This document shows, in pieces, positions 7,751-17,077 of a stretch of 64,000 nucleotides of DNA; position 1 is the stretch's first letter; every line of letters begins with the position of its first letter. The notes beneath the pieces were generated by a model. The model worked only from the letters and a program-made list of their open reading frames with translations, ran no database searches and had not been told where the DNA came from. The stretch comes from Bacteroidota bacterium (GTDB taxonomy: Bacteria; Bacteroidota; Bacteroidia; Bacteroidales; Lentimicrobiaceae): contig JAEYSM010000080.1 in assembly GCA_023434665.1 (NCBI GenBank), forward strand, positions 1 through 64,000, given 5' to 3'. A program made the translations under genes and the position numbers.

Positions 7751-8647
7751 TCAGAATTCTACCGGATATTTGCCTTCCCGGGTCAGCGTGTTTATTTTAT
7801 CTATAACAAGTGGCTTATCTTCCTTGTAAGTTATTCCAAACCACTGTCCCTTATTCGGTAAAATCCTCACTTTTGCCTGATTTGATTTAATAAGTGCATC
7901 AACTGCCGTGGGAATATAAAACTCAGCCTTTGGGTTATGCATATTATTTTCAATAAATCTATGAAAATGTGAATCAAGCTGATTAAAGAATGTTGGTTTA
8001 AAACACCAGAAGTTCATTGATACAAGCGTATTTTCGTCTAATATTGTTTTTGTATCATCAGGCTCTGTATTAAAAACCTGATCACCTTCACGAGCGATTT
8101 TTGTATTCTCAGTTACACTGATCAGGTTACCCTCATCATCGGCTTCGCAAACACCTCTCGAAACGGTTCCGTAGTCCGACAAAGTATTCTTCAGCTCATA
8201 AGCCACCATTGCATAATGCGTATCTTTTTTGTCATTATTGAAGAATTCAACAGCTTTTTCAAATGCTTCACTTCCATAGAAATCATCAGCATTTATAACT
8301 GCGAAAGGTTCTCTAATAATATTTTTAGCCATCAAAACTGCATGGCCGGTCCCCCAGGGTTTTGTCCGTTCAGGAGGAGCAATTTTACCATCTGGCAGCA
8401 TATCGAGTTCCTGAAAAACCCATTCTACTGGCATCGATTTACTTAACTTTTCTGCAAAAACCGACTTAAAGTCTTCTTCAATGTCTTTTCTTATGATAAA
8501 AACTACTTTTCCAAAACCGGCTCGTTTTGCATCAAAAACAGAATAATCAAGTATGGTCTGTCCATCAGGTCCAACTGGATCGATCTGTTTAAGACCTCCA
8601 TACCTACTTCCCAAACCGGCAGCCAAAATTAAAAGGGTTGGTTTCAT
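7751..8647 (-). CDS. Sugar-1-phosphate nucleotidyltransferase family protein
   Basis: This 298-residue protein starts with the nucleotidyltransferase loop MKPTLLILAAGLGSRYGG followed by LKQ. It contains the metal-binding stretch FAVINADDFYG near residue 120 and a GTGHAV motif (residues 101-106) that fits nucleobase recognition. The family joins NTP and a sugar-1-phosphate to form an NDP-sugar plus pyrophosphate. Its position between a hexosaminidase and a FucP-type transporter suggests an N-acetylhexosamine-1-phosphate substrate, as in MurU-like salvage. No kinase that would supply such a substrate lies beside it. The substrate is inferred only from context. Confidence 0.8.
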   Translation of the reverse strand: MKPTLLILAAGLGSRYGGLKQIDPVGPDGQTILDYSVFDAKRAGFGKVVFIIRKDIEEDFKSVFAEKLSKSMPVEWVFQELDMLPDGKIAPPERTKPWGTGHAVLMAKNIIREPFAVINADDFYGSEAFEKAVEFFNNDKKDTHYAMVAYELKNTLSDYGTVSRGVCEADDEGNLISVTENTKIAREGDQVFNTEPDDTKTILDENTLVSMNFWCFKPTFFNQLDSHFHRFIENNMHNPKAEFYIPTAVDALIKSNQAKVRILPNKGQWFGITYKEDKPLVIDKINTLTREGKYPVEF

Positions 8648-8711
8648 AAATTATTTTTCTTTACTCAACATAGGGCTGTTGAGAATTGTTAGTTAATTCT
8701 TAAAGAAGGCT

Positions 8712-9971
8712 TCAAATTCTGATCTTATTGCCTTTTACAGCATAGTAGAAAATATAAAAATAAAAAGGTGTCAGGATCCAATATGCAGACTGATTACCTA
8801 CTATGTCTGTCAGCGACCCATATATCAATGGAATAATAGCTCCTCCGGCAATACCCATAACTAAGAGAGCAGAACCTGCTTTAGTAAATTTACCAAGATC
8901 AGCAATGGCTAATGGCCATATAGCAGGCCACATCATAGCGTTGGCTAGTCCTAATAAGGCAATAAACAGCACGCTTGTAAAGCCATTTGTAAATATAGCA
9001 AATAAGGAAAAAGCGACACCTAAAATGGCTGAGTATGCAAGCGCTTTCTCCTGCTTAATATACTTCGGAATTAAAATTATTCCAATTATATAACCGATTA
9101 CCATTGAAATAAGTGTCAAGCTTGTAAAATAACGCGAAAGGTCAAGAGATATATTCATGTATTTGCCATACAATATAATAGTATCACCCGCAATTACCTC
9201 CACACCCACATAAAAGAAAATCGCAAAAAAGCCTAGTATTAGATGAGGAAATTGGAACCACGCGGTTTTATTTTGGTGATTTTTATCGGTATTTTCTGAT
9301 TCTATTTCATTATCAACCTCCGGAAGGTGGGCGTTTCTTATCATAAATGATAAAAGAGTCAGTACTACAGCCATTATGATATAAGGCATAATGACTTTTC
9401 GGGCAAGAGCATCCAGAAGAATTTCTTTTTCGCTTCCGCTGATGACCGCCACCTGCTCCATCAACTCATTAGCTCCACTTAATAAAACTACACCTAAAAT
9501 TAAAGGACTAATGGTCCCGGCAACTTTATTGGCAATTCCCATTATTGCAATCCGTTTGGCTGCACTCTCTCGCGGTCCTATAATAGTTATATAAGGGTTA
9601 GCAGCTGTCTGAAGTAAGGCTAAACCGGCCCCCTGGACGAATAAACCTGTCAAGAACAGTTCAAAAGTACGACTTGTAGCAGCAGGAATAAAAATAAGGG
9701 ACCCAATAGCCATAAGAAACAGACCTAAAGCCATTCCATTTTTAAAACCTACTTTTTTTAATACCAGGCTCGATGGGGGTGCCATAAAAAGATAGGAGAT
9801 ATAAAAGGCGAATGTCACAAAATATGCCTGTAGGTTCGTAAGTTCACATGCTATCTTTAAAAAAGGAATCAATGTGCCGTTTAACCATGTTACAAAACCA
9901 AAAATGAAATATAAAATTCCTATTGTAAAAATGGAAATCAAGTACTTACGAGAGTTTGAATTGGCGGTCAT
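8712..9971 (-). CDS. FucP/NagP-type MFS sugar:proton symporter
   Basis: This is a 419-residue membrane protein with about 12 hydrophobic segments and the FucP-family signature near the start (GILYFIFGFVTWLNGTLIPF). Other family marks are AFYISYLFMAPPSSLVLKKVG and GAGLALLQTAANPY. Family members import fucose, glucose/galactose or, in Bacteroidota and some marine bacteria, GlcNAc (NagP). Lying first in a unit with a hexosaminidase, GlcNAc is the most likely substrate, but fucose or another hexose cannot be excluded. Gaps of 64 bases separate it from each following gene. Confidence 0.85.
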   Translation of the reverse strand: MTANSNSRKYLISIFTIGILYFIFGFVTWLNGTLIPFLKIACELTNLQAYFVTFAFYISYLFMAPPSSLVLKKVGFKNGMALGLFLMAIGSLIFIPAATSRTFELFLTGLFVQGAGLALLQTAANPYITIIGPRESAAKRIAIMGIANKVAGTISPLILGVVLLSGANELMEQVAVISGSEKEILLDALARKVIMPYIIMAVVLTLLSFMIRNAHLPEVDNEIESENTDKNHQNKTAWFQFPHLILGFFAIFFYVGVEVIAGDTIILYGKYMNISLDLSRYFTSLTLISMVIGYIIGIILIPKYIKQEKALAYSAILGVAFSLFAIFTNGFTSVLFIALLGLANAMMWPAIWPLAIADLGKFTKAGSALLVMGIAGGAIIPLIYGSLTDIVGNQSAYWILTPFYFYIFYYAVKGNKIRI

Positions 9972-10053
9972 AATTAATTTTTTATTCTGGCTAATTTAAA
10001 AAGAATTCAATCGTTGTAAAAAAACTTTTATATCCGAAAAAGGACAATAACTT

Positions 10054-10084
10054 TTTGACTTTCAAAATATCGGTATTATTTTTG
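10054..10084 (+). promoter_or_regulatory. Promoter upstream of the radical SAM gene
   Basis: TTTG (10054-10057) and TATTTTTG (10077-10084) are separated by exactly 19 bases, matching the best promoters in the window. The predicted transcript would have an untranslated leader of about 150 bases before the start at 10239. Confidence 0.65.
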
Positions 10085-10238
10085 CATGTTAGATTACTAC
10101 ATGAATTACATAAATAACTCCCATTTCTTTGTATATTCTCATATTTTATACTCCCCGGCAAGTTACTTTTTGAATCAAAGTAAATAAATAGAAAGAATAC
10201 AAATTCGGCGAAAGCCCAATAAACGCCCACAATCTGGC

Positions 10239-11192
10239 ATGAATAGTACTTGTACTTATACTGATACTGAAGCTATTAAGGATCTCGAGAACTGTAGTAT
10301 CTGTCCTCGCGAATGCCATGCCAACAGGAAAATCGGACCAAAAGGTTACTGCAAAACTGATTCTAAGTTTAATATAAGCTCTATCTGCATACACAGAGGG
10401 GAGGAGCCCGTAATCTCAGGAACTGAAGGCATTTGCAATGTCTTCTTCAATCATTGCAATCTACAGTGCATTTTTTGCCAGAATTATCAAATTAGCCAAA
10501 ATGGAACTTTTAATTCCAATTTTGGGACACTTGATGAAATAACTGAAAGAATAATTACTCTGCTTGACAAAGGATGCAAATCAGTTGGGTTTGTTTCCGC
10601 AACTCACATGGTGCCCCAGATGGTAATGATAATAAATTCTTTACACAGGTGGCAGAGGTATCCTACTATAATTTATAATTCCAATGGTTATGACAGTGTA
10701 GATACTCTTAAGCGTCTTGAAGGAATTGTGGATGTTTACCTTCCTGACTTTAAATATTCTGATAACCTTATTGCCAGACAGTTCTCAGGAGCACAGGATT
10801 ATGTTGAAATTGCAAAAAAAGCCCTTAAAGAGATGTACAGACAAATGGGTTCAAAAGTCATTACTGATGAATCTGAGACTGCCGTAAGAGGATTAATAAT
10901 AAGGCATCTTGTTCTACCAGATCATGTTGATAATAGTAAAAATGTATTACGCATTATTGCTGATGAATTATCGACCAAGGTTAATATTTCATTAATGGCT
11001 CAATACCATCCGATGGCTAATGCCATTGGCCATAAATCCATTGGAAGGACTATAACTGAAGCTGAATATAATGAGGTTTGCGAAGAAATGGAGATGCTTG
11101 GGTTTGTAAATGGCTGGATTCAGGAGTTGGAAAGTAATAAAGATTATATACCTGATTTTGAATGTATTCACCCATTCGAAAGATCAGCATAA
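10239..11192 (+). CDS. Radical SAM protein, PflX / pyruvate-formate-lyase-activase-like (COG1313)
   Basis: The 317-residue protein has an N-terminal cysteine cluster (CSICPRECHANRKIGPKGYC). The radical SAM motif follows at residues 73-80 (CNLQCIFC, the CX3CX2C arrangement that binds the 4Fe-4S cluster and SAM). The downstream GFVSATH, NSNGYDS and VYLPDFKYSD segments match the COG1313 group, often annotated as putative pyruvate formate-lyase activating enzymes, whose real substrates are unknown. No glycyl radical enzyme is encoded nearby, so an activase role is not supported by context. It is transcribed from its own promoter with a long leader, and the histidine kinase follows after 41 bases. 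Confidence 0.85.
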   Translation: MNSTCTYTDTEAIKDLENCSICPRECHANRKIGPKGYCKTDSKFNISSICIHRGEEPVISGTEGICNVFFNHCNLQCIFCQNYQISQNGTFNSNFGTLDEITERIITLLDKGCKSVGFVSATHMVPQMVMIINSLHRWQRYPTIIYNSNGYDSVDTLKRLEGIVDVYLPDFKYSDNLIARQFSGAQDYVEIAKKALKEMYRQMGSKVITDESETAVRGLIIRHLVLPDHVDNSKNVLRIIADELSTKVNISLMAQYHPMANAIGHKSIGRTITEAEYNEVCEEMEMLGFVNGWIQELESNKDYIPDFECIHPFERSA

Positions 11193-11233
11193 AGAATTAA
11201 AAGTGAGACTATTGGTTACTTTATACTAAGACA

Positions 11234-13150
11234 ATGAGACTACTTAAATGCATAATTTATGTATTGGTATGCATAATGCCCTCAGTCGTCTGTGCCCGAT
11301 ATAACGCCGACAGTCTTATTAATATTTATTATAATTCAGGGAATTCTGAATCAAAAATTAGTGCTTTAAAAGAATTGTCAGATATGAGTTTTGAAGAAGG
11401 TGATTTTTCTTCAACTATATTCTATTTGCAAAAAAGATCTGAACTCCACCTCGCCAGTAATGACTCCCTGAGTTGGGCCGATACACAGTATAAACTGGGA
11501 ATGGTTTATACTGTTACCTTGAATTACGAAGATGCCAGAAAACATACGATCCAGGCTATGCAATATTTCAATAAGAAAAATTTTACTGTACCTTATGTAA
11601 ATACATGCATTAACTTAGGATATATACACAATGAATTAAAACAGACAGACAAATCATTTCAATTTTATAGAAATGCATTAAATGCATTAAATGCAACTGT
11701 CAATCAGGAGGGATTAGAAGCAGCCTATCTTAATCTTGGTAATCTTGGTAGTAACTTCTCTAATAGTGGCAGATTAAAAGAAAGTGTTCAGAAAGGAAAG
11801 AATATTGCTGATGTAGCAAATTCATCTTCCTTTGTTCAGATATATTATGCTCTTGGAGTTTTAGGATTAAAGAAGAATGAAACTGACAGTGCTGAGTATT
11901 ATTCCTATTTAGGACTTGAAACGGCAGTAAAGATAAATGATCTGAATAGTATTGCCAATGGTCAGATACTTCTGGGAAAGGTATACTTTTCACAAGCCCG
12001 CAAACCTGAAGCTTATCGGATAGTGGAAAAGGGACTCGAAACTGCAAAGAATATCTGCAACAGACCACTTATCATGGAGGCTTATTCTGAACTTGCACGT
12101 ATATCTATGGCGTTAAAGCAACCCGGCCTTGCATACACTTTTCTCGATCAATACATAACATTAAAAGATAGCATTTATAATGAACAAATGGCAATTCAAC
12201 TCTCAAGGGCTAACCGGAGATTTGAAATTACGTTCGATCAAAATGACCCTGGTTTATTATTAAGACAGAATCTTGATCAGGCAAGAGTTATCCAGATAAA
12301 TAAGATTCTTAGATGGTCGCTTATAATAGCGGTCATCGTTATAGCTGTATTATTATTCTTCTTCTTCAACCGGTATCATTCAAAGGCGCGAGTTGCCAAC
12401 GAACTTAAAGAAAAGAATAGATTAATAGAAGAACAAAAGGCTTCACTTGAGAACCTGATACAAACAAAAGATAAATTTTTATCAATTATAGCACATGATC
12501 TGAAGAATCCTTTCAATTCCTTACTGGGGTTCGCTGACCTGGCCTACAACGATTTTGATGAAATATCCGACACAGAAAAGAAGTCATATCTGAAAGTGAT
12601 TAAACAATCAGGTCAACACATTTACGCATTATTAGATAATTTGCTTAGTTGGTCCAGAGCACAATCAGGTAGAATCGACTTTTATCCAGAGCCTGTGAGT
12701 CTAACTGAAAATATTGAAAATGCAGTTGAACTTGTCCGAAGTTCAGCTGATAACAAGCAGATTTCCTTATTTTCTGATTTCTCAGGTGATGTTATAGTGA
12801 AAGCTGATAAAAATATGCTTTCCACAATTTTAAGGAATCTTCTCACCAATGCAATAAAGTTTACGCCAAACAATGGATCAGTTACAGTAAGCAGTGCCAT
12901 TAATGGTAAAAAAGTGACAGTTTCGGTGACGGACACAGGAATAGGTATGACTCCCGAAGAATTAGATAAACTATTTAAATTAGATGGTGGTTTAAAGAAT
13001 TCAGGTACTGCAAACGAAAGCGGTACAGGACTTGGACTAATTCTCTGCCAGGAATTTATGGCTCTTCATAAATCAAAAATAATAGCTGAAAGCCAACCTG
13101 GTAAAGGAAGTACTTTCAGCTTTACTTTAGATTTTATACAACAATTATAA
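11234..13150 (+). CDS. TPR-containing sensor histidine kinase
   Basis: This 638-residue protein starts with a signal peptide (MRLLKCIIYVLVCIMPSVVCA). A periplasmic array of tetratricopeptide repeats follows (about residues 30-320). One transmembrane helix lies near 357-379 and a short coiled coil after it. The HisKA domain has phospho-accepting histidine 421 in IIAHDLKNPF. The HATPase domain shows the N box NLLTNAIKFTPNNG and the G boxes DTGIGM and GTGLGL. The architecture is common in Bacteroidota, where the TPR region is thought to sense a protein or peptide. No response regulator lies beside it, so the partner is elsewhere. Confidence 0.92.
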   Translation: MRLLKCIIYVLVCIMPSVVCARYNADSLINIYYNSGNSESKISALKELSDMSFEEGDFSSTIFYLQKRSELHLASNDSLSWADTQYKLGMVYTVTLNYEDARKHTIQAMQYFNKKNFTVPYVNTCINLGYIHNELKQTDKSFQFYRNALNALNATVNQEGLEAAYLNLGNLGSNFSNSGRLKESVQKGKNIADVANSSSFVQIYYALGVLGLKKNETDSAEYYSYLGLETAVKINDLNSIANGQILLGKVYFSQARKPEAYRIVEKGLETAKNICNRPLIMEAYSELARISMALKQPGLAYTFLDQYITLKDSIYNEQMAIQLSRANRRFEITFDQNDPGLLLRQNLDQARVIQINKILRWSLIIAVIVIAVLLFFFFNRYHSKARVANELKEKNRLIEEQKASLENLIQTKDKFLSIIAHDLKNPFNSLLGFADLAYNDFDEISDTEKKSYLKVIKQSGQHIYALLDNLLSWSRAQSGRIDFYPEPVSLTENIENAVELVRSSADNKQISLFSDFSGDVIVKADKNMLSTILRNLLTNAIKFTPNNGSVTVSSAINGKKVTVSVTDTGIGMTPEELDKLFKLDGGLKNSGTANESGTGLGLILCQEFMALHKSKIIAESQPGKGSTFSFTLDFIQQL

Positions 13151-13190
13151 TCAATACTTTCTTATCGGCTAAAATGTTGGTAACTTTCAT

Positions 13191-13568
13191 CTAGAAAGGT
13201 AATCCACCATTCTCATCCTCTTCTTCAAGATTTGCCAGATTGCCAAAGCTTGGTAAATCATTGTTTGTCTGTCCTGCTCCATTTGGATTGCCTATTCTCC
13301 AGGCTTCCAGGTCCATGAAATAACTAACCCTTCCATCTTTTTCATAACGTCTGCCTTTCAGATTAAATGAAATATTCACTTCCTGTCCAACTTTAAAAGA
13401 ATCAAGCAATGAACATTTATCTCCAGTGCATTGAAATTTTAAATACTGAACGTAGGAACCACCGGGGTTATCTCTGTATTCAACTATAAATTCTCTCTTC
13501 CTGAACTTATCAGAAATCACTTGGACTCCTGCAATTTCAATAATCTTACCTACTAATTCGAATGACAT
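13191..13568 (-). CDS. DUF3127 family OB-fold-like protein with SSB-like tail
   Basis: This 125-residue protein matches DUF3127, a small Bacteroidota family. The body (residues 1-95) is beta-rich, with features that suit an OB fold (LVGKIIEI..., REFIVEYRD, QYLKFQCTGD, GQEVNISFNLKGRRY). The C-terminal 30 residues are disordered and acidic and finish with EEEDENGGLPF. That resembles the acidic tip ending in (I/L)PF with which bacterial single-stranded DNA-binding proteins recruit partners. A role in DNA metabolism is my inference from this tail. It follows guaD on the same strand after 18 bases. Confidence 0.75.
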   Translation of the reverse strand: MSFELVGKIIEIAGVQVISDKFRKREFIVEYRDNPGGSYVQYLKFQCTGDKCSLLDSFKVGQEVNISFNLKGRRYEKDGRVSYFMDLEAWRIGNPNGAGQTNNDLPSFGNLANLEEEDENGGLPF

Positions 13569-13586
13569 TTTTAATGAATTTAATTT

Positions 13587-14078
13587 TTAATATGGTATTC
13601 TTCTATCTAATATTTTCCATTTTTCAAGAACTGATTGAGCTTGTTCCCTCATAATCTGATTTGTTGGAATCTTCCTGTCAGGGGTGCCCACCATCAGTTC
13701 CCGATAAATAAAGTCATCATCGAAGCCTGCATCAGCTGCATCTTCTCTTGTTGCAGCGTAATATACATGTGCCGGTCGGGCCCAGTATATTGCTCCCAGA
13801 CACATTGGGCAAGGTTCACAACTGCAGTAAATATCGCAACCCTCTAACTGAAAGTTGTTTAACGATTTACAAGCTTCTCTGATAGCAACAACCTCTGCAT
13901 GTGCAGTCGGATCATTTGTTGAAGTGACACTATTTGAACCCCTTGCTATTATTTTTCCTTCCTTTACAATCACCGCCCCAAACGGTCCGCCATTTAAACT
14001 ATTCAAATTTTCATGAGCCATTTTAATGGCCTCTTCCATAAATTTCCGGTGCATTTCCGTTTCTACAAATATACTCAT
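13587..14078 (-). CDS. guaD: Guanine deaminase (GuaD-type nucleoside/nucleobase deaminase)
   Basis: Guanine deaminase converts guanine to xanthine. The 163-residue protein has the zinc and catalytic motif TAHAEV (histidine near residue 57) and PCPMC (near 88-92). It also has the GuaD-typical segments SNSVTSTNDPTAHAE, GAIYWARP and AGFDDDFIY, and an aromatic C-terminal end (RRIPY). The upstream aat gene overlaps its 5' end by 56 bases if the first ATG is used. The ATGs at 14054 or 14039 are alternative starts that fit the usual GuaD N terminus better and shorten the overlap. A tRNA adenosine deaminase is less likely given the AGFDD segment. Confidence 0.88.
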   Translation of the reverse strand: MSIFVETEMHRKFMEEAIKMAHENLNSLNGGPFGAVIVKEGKIIARGSNSVTSTNDPTAHAEVVAIREACKSLNNFQLEGCDIYCSCEPCPMCLGAIYWARPAHVYYAATREDAADAGFDDDFIYRELMVGTPDRKIPTNQIMREQAQSVLEKWKILDRRIPY

Positions 14079-14775
14079 GCCAGTTTCCTCTAATAGTTTT
14101 TTCTTTAAGTGCGTATTTTAGCCGTTCCAGATACTCATCGCGCGGAATTGTTATTGCTCCGAGCGACTCCAAATGATCTGTATGCATTTGAGCATCAACA
14201 AAATGGAAATCATTTTTCTTCAGGAAATCAAACAAGAAATACATAGCTGCTTTCGAAGCATCAGTTACTATATGAAACATTGACTCTCCGAAAAATGCCT
14301 TGCCTAAAGATACTCCGAATAATCCTCCTGCAATTTCACCGTCCTGCCATACTTCAAGGCTATGAGCGTAACCTTCCCAATGAAGTTTTGTATAAGCATC
14401 CACTGTTTCCTGCAATATCCATGAACCAAACTCATCCTTCCGCTTTATTATCGCACAAATTTGCATAATTTCTTTGAAATGCCTGTCAAATGTAAATGTA
14501 AATGCATTCCGTTTCAATTTCTGCTTAAGACTATGCGATGCCCTGAATCCATCTATTTTAAAAATACATCTTTCCATTGGAGAATGCCAAAGAATAGGTG
14601 AGTGTTGGTCGTACCAGGGAAAGATTCCCTTTGAATAAGCTTCAAGCAACCTTCCAACACTCAAATCTCCACCAAATGCAATAATTCCCGAATCATGTCT
14701 GTTTCTCAAATCCGGGAATGGCTTCTTCTTGTCAAGGTGTATTATTTCCCTATCCTTCATTGCAATTTGCATCAA
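14023..14775 (-). CDS. aat: Leucyl/phenylalanyl-tRNA-protein transferase Aat
   Basis: Aat transfers Leu or Phe from aminoacyl-tRNA to proteins starting with Arg or Lys, creating N-degrons for ClpS-ClpAP. The 250-residue protein shows the family motifs PDLRNRHDSGIIAFGGDLS, LLEAYSKGIFPWY, ILWHSPMERC, GYAHSLEVW and GGLFGVSLGKAFFGESMFH, and FVDAQMHTDHLESLGA. Length is normal. The start may be the first ATG (14775) or the ATG five codons in (MKDREIIHL). It overlaps guaD. Its functional partner ClpS is encoded at 59056 in this window. Confidence 0.95.
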   Translation of the reverse strand: MMQIAMKDREIIHLDKKKPFPDLRNRHDSGIIAFGGDLSVGRLLEAYSKGIFPWYDQHSPILWHSPMERCIFKIDGFRASHSLKQKLKRNAFTFTFDRHFKEIMQICAIIKRKDEFGSWILQETVDAYTKLHWEGYAHSLEVWQDGEIAGGLFGVSLGKAFFGESMFHIVTDASKAAMYFLFDFLKKNDFHFVDAQMHTDHLESLGAITIPRDEYLERLKYALKEKTIRGNWHEYICRNGNAPEIYGRGH

Positions 14776-14817
14776 TTACTTAAACCAAAAATACAGAATT
14801 ATTGATTGTTGTGATAG

Positions 14818-14856
14818 TAAAATAAAAAACCGGCTTTAAGACTATTAAAGCCGGTT
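14818..14856 (-). terminator. Rho-independent terminator of serC
   Basis: A perfect 12-bp stem, AACCGGCTTTAA (14828-14839) with TTAAAGCCGGTT (14845-14856), has a 5-base loop. On the minus strand the stem is followed by TTTTTT, placing it just after serC. Confidence 0.8.
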
Positions 14857-14879
14857 CATTAAATCAAAAGATAAAGTTT

Positions 14880-15950
14880 TTATGCATTTTCCTTTTCGAA
14901 ATTGTGCATACAGTCAACTAATGCCTGAACACTTTCAATAGGCATAGCATTGTAAGTTGATGCTCTGAAACCTCCCACTGAACGATGTCCCTTAATACCC
15001 ACCATTCCATGTTTCTTTGCAAATTCCATGAATGCTTCTTCCTTATCCTTATATTGTTCTTTCATTACGAAACAAATGTTCATCAATGATCTTGAATCCT
15101 TTTCAGCTGTTCCAACAAACATCTTACTGTTGTCGATTGCATTGTACAGAAGATCTGCCTTCTCAATATTTTTCTTTTCAATAGCCTTAAGACCACCTTC
15201 AGCCTTTATCCATCTTAATGTTTCCATTATAGTGTATATTGGAAGAACAGGAGGGGTATTAAACATGGAGCCTTCTTTAATATGAGTTCTGTAATCGAGC
15301 ATAGTTGGAATCTGACGCTCAACTTTTCCTAGAATGTCTTCTCTTACAATCACAAAAGTTGCTCCAGCAGGACCCAGGTTCTTCTGAGCACCACCATAAA
15401 TCATAGCATATTTTGAAACATCAATTGGACGACTCAGGATATCTGATGACATATCTGCAATAAGATTTACTGGACTGTCGATATCATTTCTTATCTCAGT
15501 ACCATAAATAGTATTGTTTGTTGTGATATGGAAATACTCAGCATCTGCCGGTATCTGATAATTTTTTGGTATGTATGTAAAGTTTTTGTCGGATGAAGAA
15601 GCTACAACATTCACTTCACCAAAAAGCTTAGCCTCTTTGATTGCTTTCTTTGCCCAAACACCTGTTTCAAGGTAAGCCGCTTTTTTTTGTAATAAATTGA
15701 ATGGAATCATGCAAAATTGGAGACTTGCTCCTCCTCCCAGGAATAACACATGATAGCCTTCAGGAATATTCATTATTTCCTTAAAAAGACTTACTGCTTC
15801 ATCAATAACAGCTTGGAAATCTTTACTTCTGTGTGAGATTTCAAGTATTGACATTCCAATACCATTTAAATCTAAAATTGCTTTAGCTGTGTTTTCGATT
15901 GCTACCCTGGGCAAAATAGATGGGCCCGCATTGAAATTGTGCTTTTTCAT
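14880..15950 (-). CDS. serC: Phosphoserine aminotransferase SerC
   Basis: SerC converts 3-phosphohydroxypyruvate and glutamate to phosphoserine and 2-oxoglutarate, the second step of serine synthesis. The protein is 356 residues. It starts [14 protein letters not shown], has the glycine-rich [11 protein letters not shown] (phosphate binding), the PLP-lysine region [12 protein letters not shown] and the C-terminal [11 protein letters not shown], all typical. A -7 box (TACCTTTG on the minus strand, 16028-16021) lies 71 bases upstream. The serA-like gene, usually next to serC in Bacteroidia, is instead 27 kb away (42972-43913). Confidence 0.96.
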   Translation of the reverse strand: MKKHNFNAGPSILPRVAIENTAKAILDLNGIGMSILEISHRSKDFQAVIDEAVSLFKEIMNIPEGYHVLFLGGGASLQFCMIPFNLLQKKAAYLETGVWAKKAIKEAKLFGEVNVVASSSDKNFTYIPKNYQIPADAEYFHITTNNTIYGTEIRNDIDSPVNLIADMSSDILSRPIDVSKYAMIYGGAQKNLGPAGATFVIVREDILGKVERQIPTMLDYRTHIKEGSMFNTPPVLPIYTIMETLRWIKAEGGLKAIEKKNIEKADLLYNAIDNSKMFVGTAEKDSRSLMNICFVMKEQYKDKEEAFMEFAKKHGMVGIKGHRSVGGFRASTYNAMPIESVQALVDCMHNFEKENA

Positions 15951-16020
15951 GATTGTTTTTTTTAAAAAAGTGAATATTATTAGTCAATTACTTTCTAAGT
16001 ATAATGGTCAAAAATCTGAA

Positions 16021-16028
16021 CAAAGGTA
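16021..16028 (-). promoter_or_regulatory. -7 promoter box for serC
   Basis: CAAAGGTA on the plus strand reads TACCTTTG on the minus strand. No clear -33 box is seen at the expected distance. Confidence 0.4.
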
Positions 16029-16125
16029 TAAAGTTTTCCATGATTTAAAAATCATTCATTCTTTTGTTATAAACCTTTAAATATTGACTGATAGGATTGA
16101 TTATGAGATCGAAATAACTCTGCTT

Positions 16126-17040
16126 TTAACGATTTCCCGGGAAAAGATCTAGTTCAGGCTTTTTTATTCTTTTCCGCTCATCATTTTTAAGTGCCGGATT
16201 TCTTGCATTTATCCCTTCAACAAAAGTCCAGAAATCTTTGAAATATATATAGCCATCGTATGTATTACCTGCAGGGACGTATGCCCAATACTGACCTTCT
16301 AATTCTGGGTTTAATGGTATAAGCCTGTCAACCACTATTATACTGTCGTTAATTTTACTCTGTGATTTTCTGACTCCCGATAGGGTTAGTTTTTGTTTAC
16401 TATACTGTAAAGTCAGACTTGCGGAAGATGCATATTCAACTACTACTCTGTTTGCTCGCCCTTCCTTAGTTTTAAACACCTCCTTGCCGAAAATAACCAC
16501 TGAATCTCCGGTGAAAGTCACTGCTTCTATCACTTTTCTTGAAGTTTGAGGCTCAAATCTATCCCAGCCCAGCATTAGGTAATATTTACTTTTTTTATCT
16601 CGTGGAGGAATAATTTTATAATAAAGGGCTGCCGGCCAATCGTTTGACGAATAAACTGAATCTTGAGAAAGTTTTAATTCTGATCCCTTGTCAGACAGTA
16701 CGATTGTTTTTCCTGATGAAGGCAGATAAATAATAGCGCTGTAAATATTATTACCTTTATTCTGCTGAATGTTCCAATTATAAAAAATATAAAAATTATC
16801 AGGTGAAGTCGTCCTTCCAATTGTCAAACTATTCAATGAGTCTGGTATAAAGTCTCTTTTTTGAATATAATCAAGTAATAGCTTTTTGAACTGCGAATTT
16901 AAAGCTATCCTGGTAGAGTCGTTCCTCTCGCGTCTGGTACTATCGAGTAGTTGCCTCAGTTCGGATATATTATTTTGAGCTGATGCTGAAAAACAAATTG
17001 ATAAAGTAATGACAAGCGAAAGAATTGTCCTGTTTCTCAT
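16126..17040 (-). CDS. Exported protein of unknown function
   Basis: This 304-residue protein starts with a good signal peptide (MRNRTILSLVITLSICFSASAQ). The remainder is predicted beta-rich, with recurring aromatic motifs (FYIFYNWNIQQNK, YYLMLGWDRFEP, QYWAYVPAGNTYDGYIYFKDFWTF) and no cysteine after the signal. I recognise no family. The repeated 'SLTIG...Y...IYLPSSGK...LSDKG' layout suggests one compact periplasmic domain. It is divergent from the LuxC-like gene with almost no intergenic space, so one of the two promoters must lie within coding sequence. It is separated from serC by 175 bases. Confidence 0.7.
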   Translation of the reverse strand: MRNRTILSLVITLSICFSASAQNNISELRQLLDSTRRERNDSTRIALNSQFKKLLLDYIQKRDFIPDSLNSLTIGRTTSPDNFYIFYNWNIQQNKGNNIYSAIIYLPSSGKTIVLSDKGSELKLSQDSVYSSNDWPAALYYKIIPPRDKKSKYYLMLGWDRFEPQTSRKVIEAVTFTGDSVVIFGKEVFKTKEGRANRVVVEYASSASLTLQYSKQKLTLSGVRKSQSKINDSIIVVDRLIPLNPELEGQYWAYVPAGNTYDGYIYFKDFWTFVEGINARNPALKNDERKRIKKPELDLFPGNR

Positions 17041-17077
17041 AATGAATGGCAGTTATAGACTCCCTTTACAAAAATAC

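Noticed and set aside
10086..10187. Possible 33-residue frame right after the radical SAM promoter
   Set aside because: The ATG is only two bases after the -7 box, so it would be at or before the first transcribed base; composition is not protein-like.
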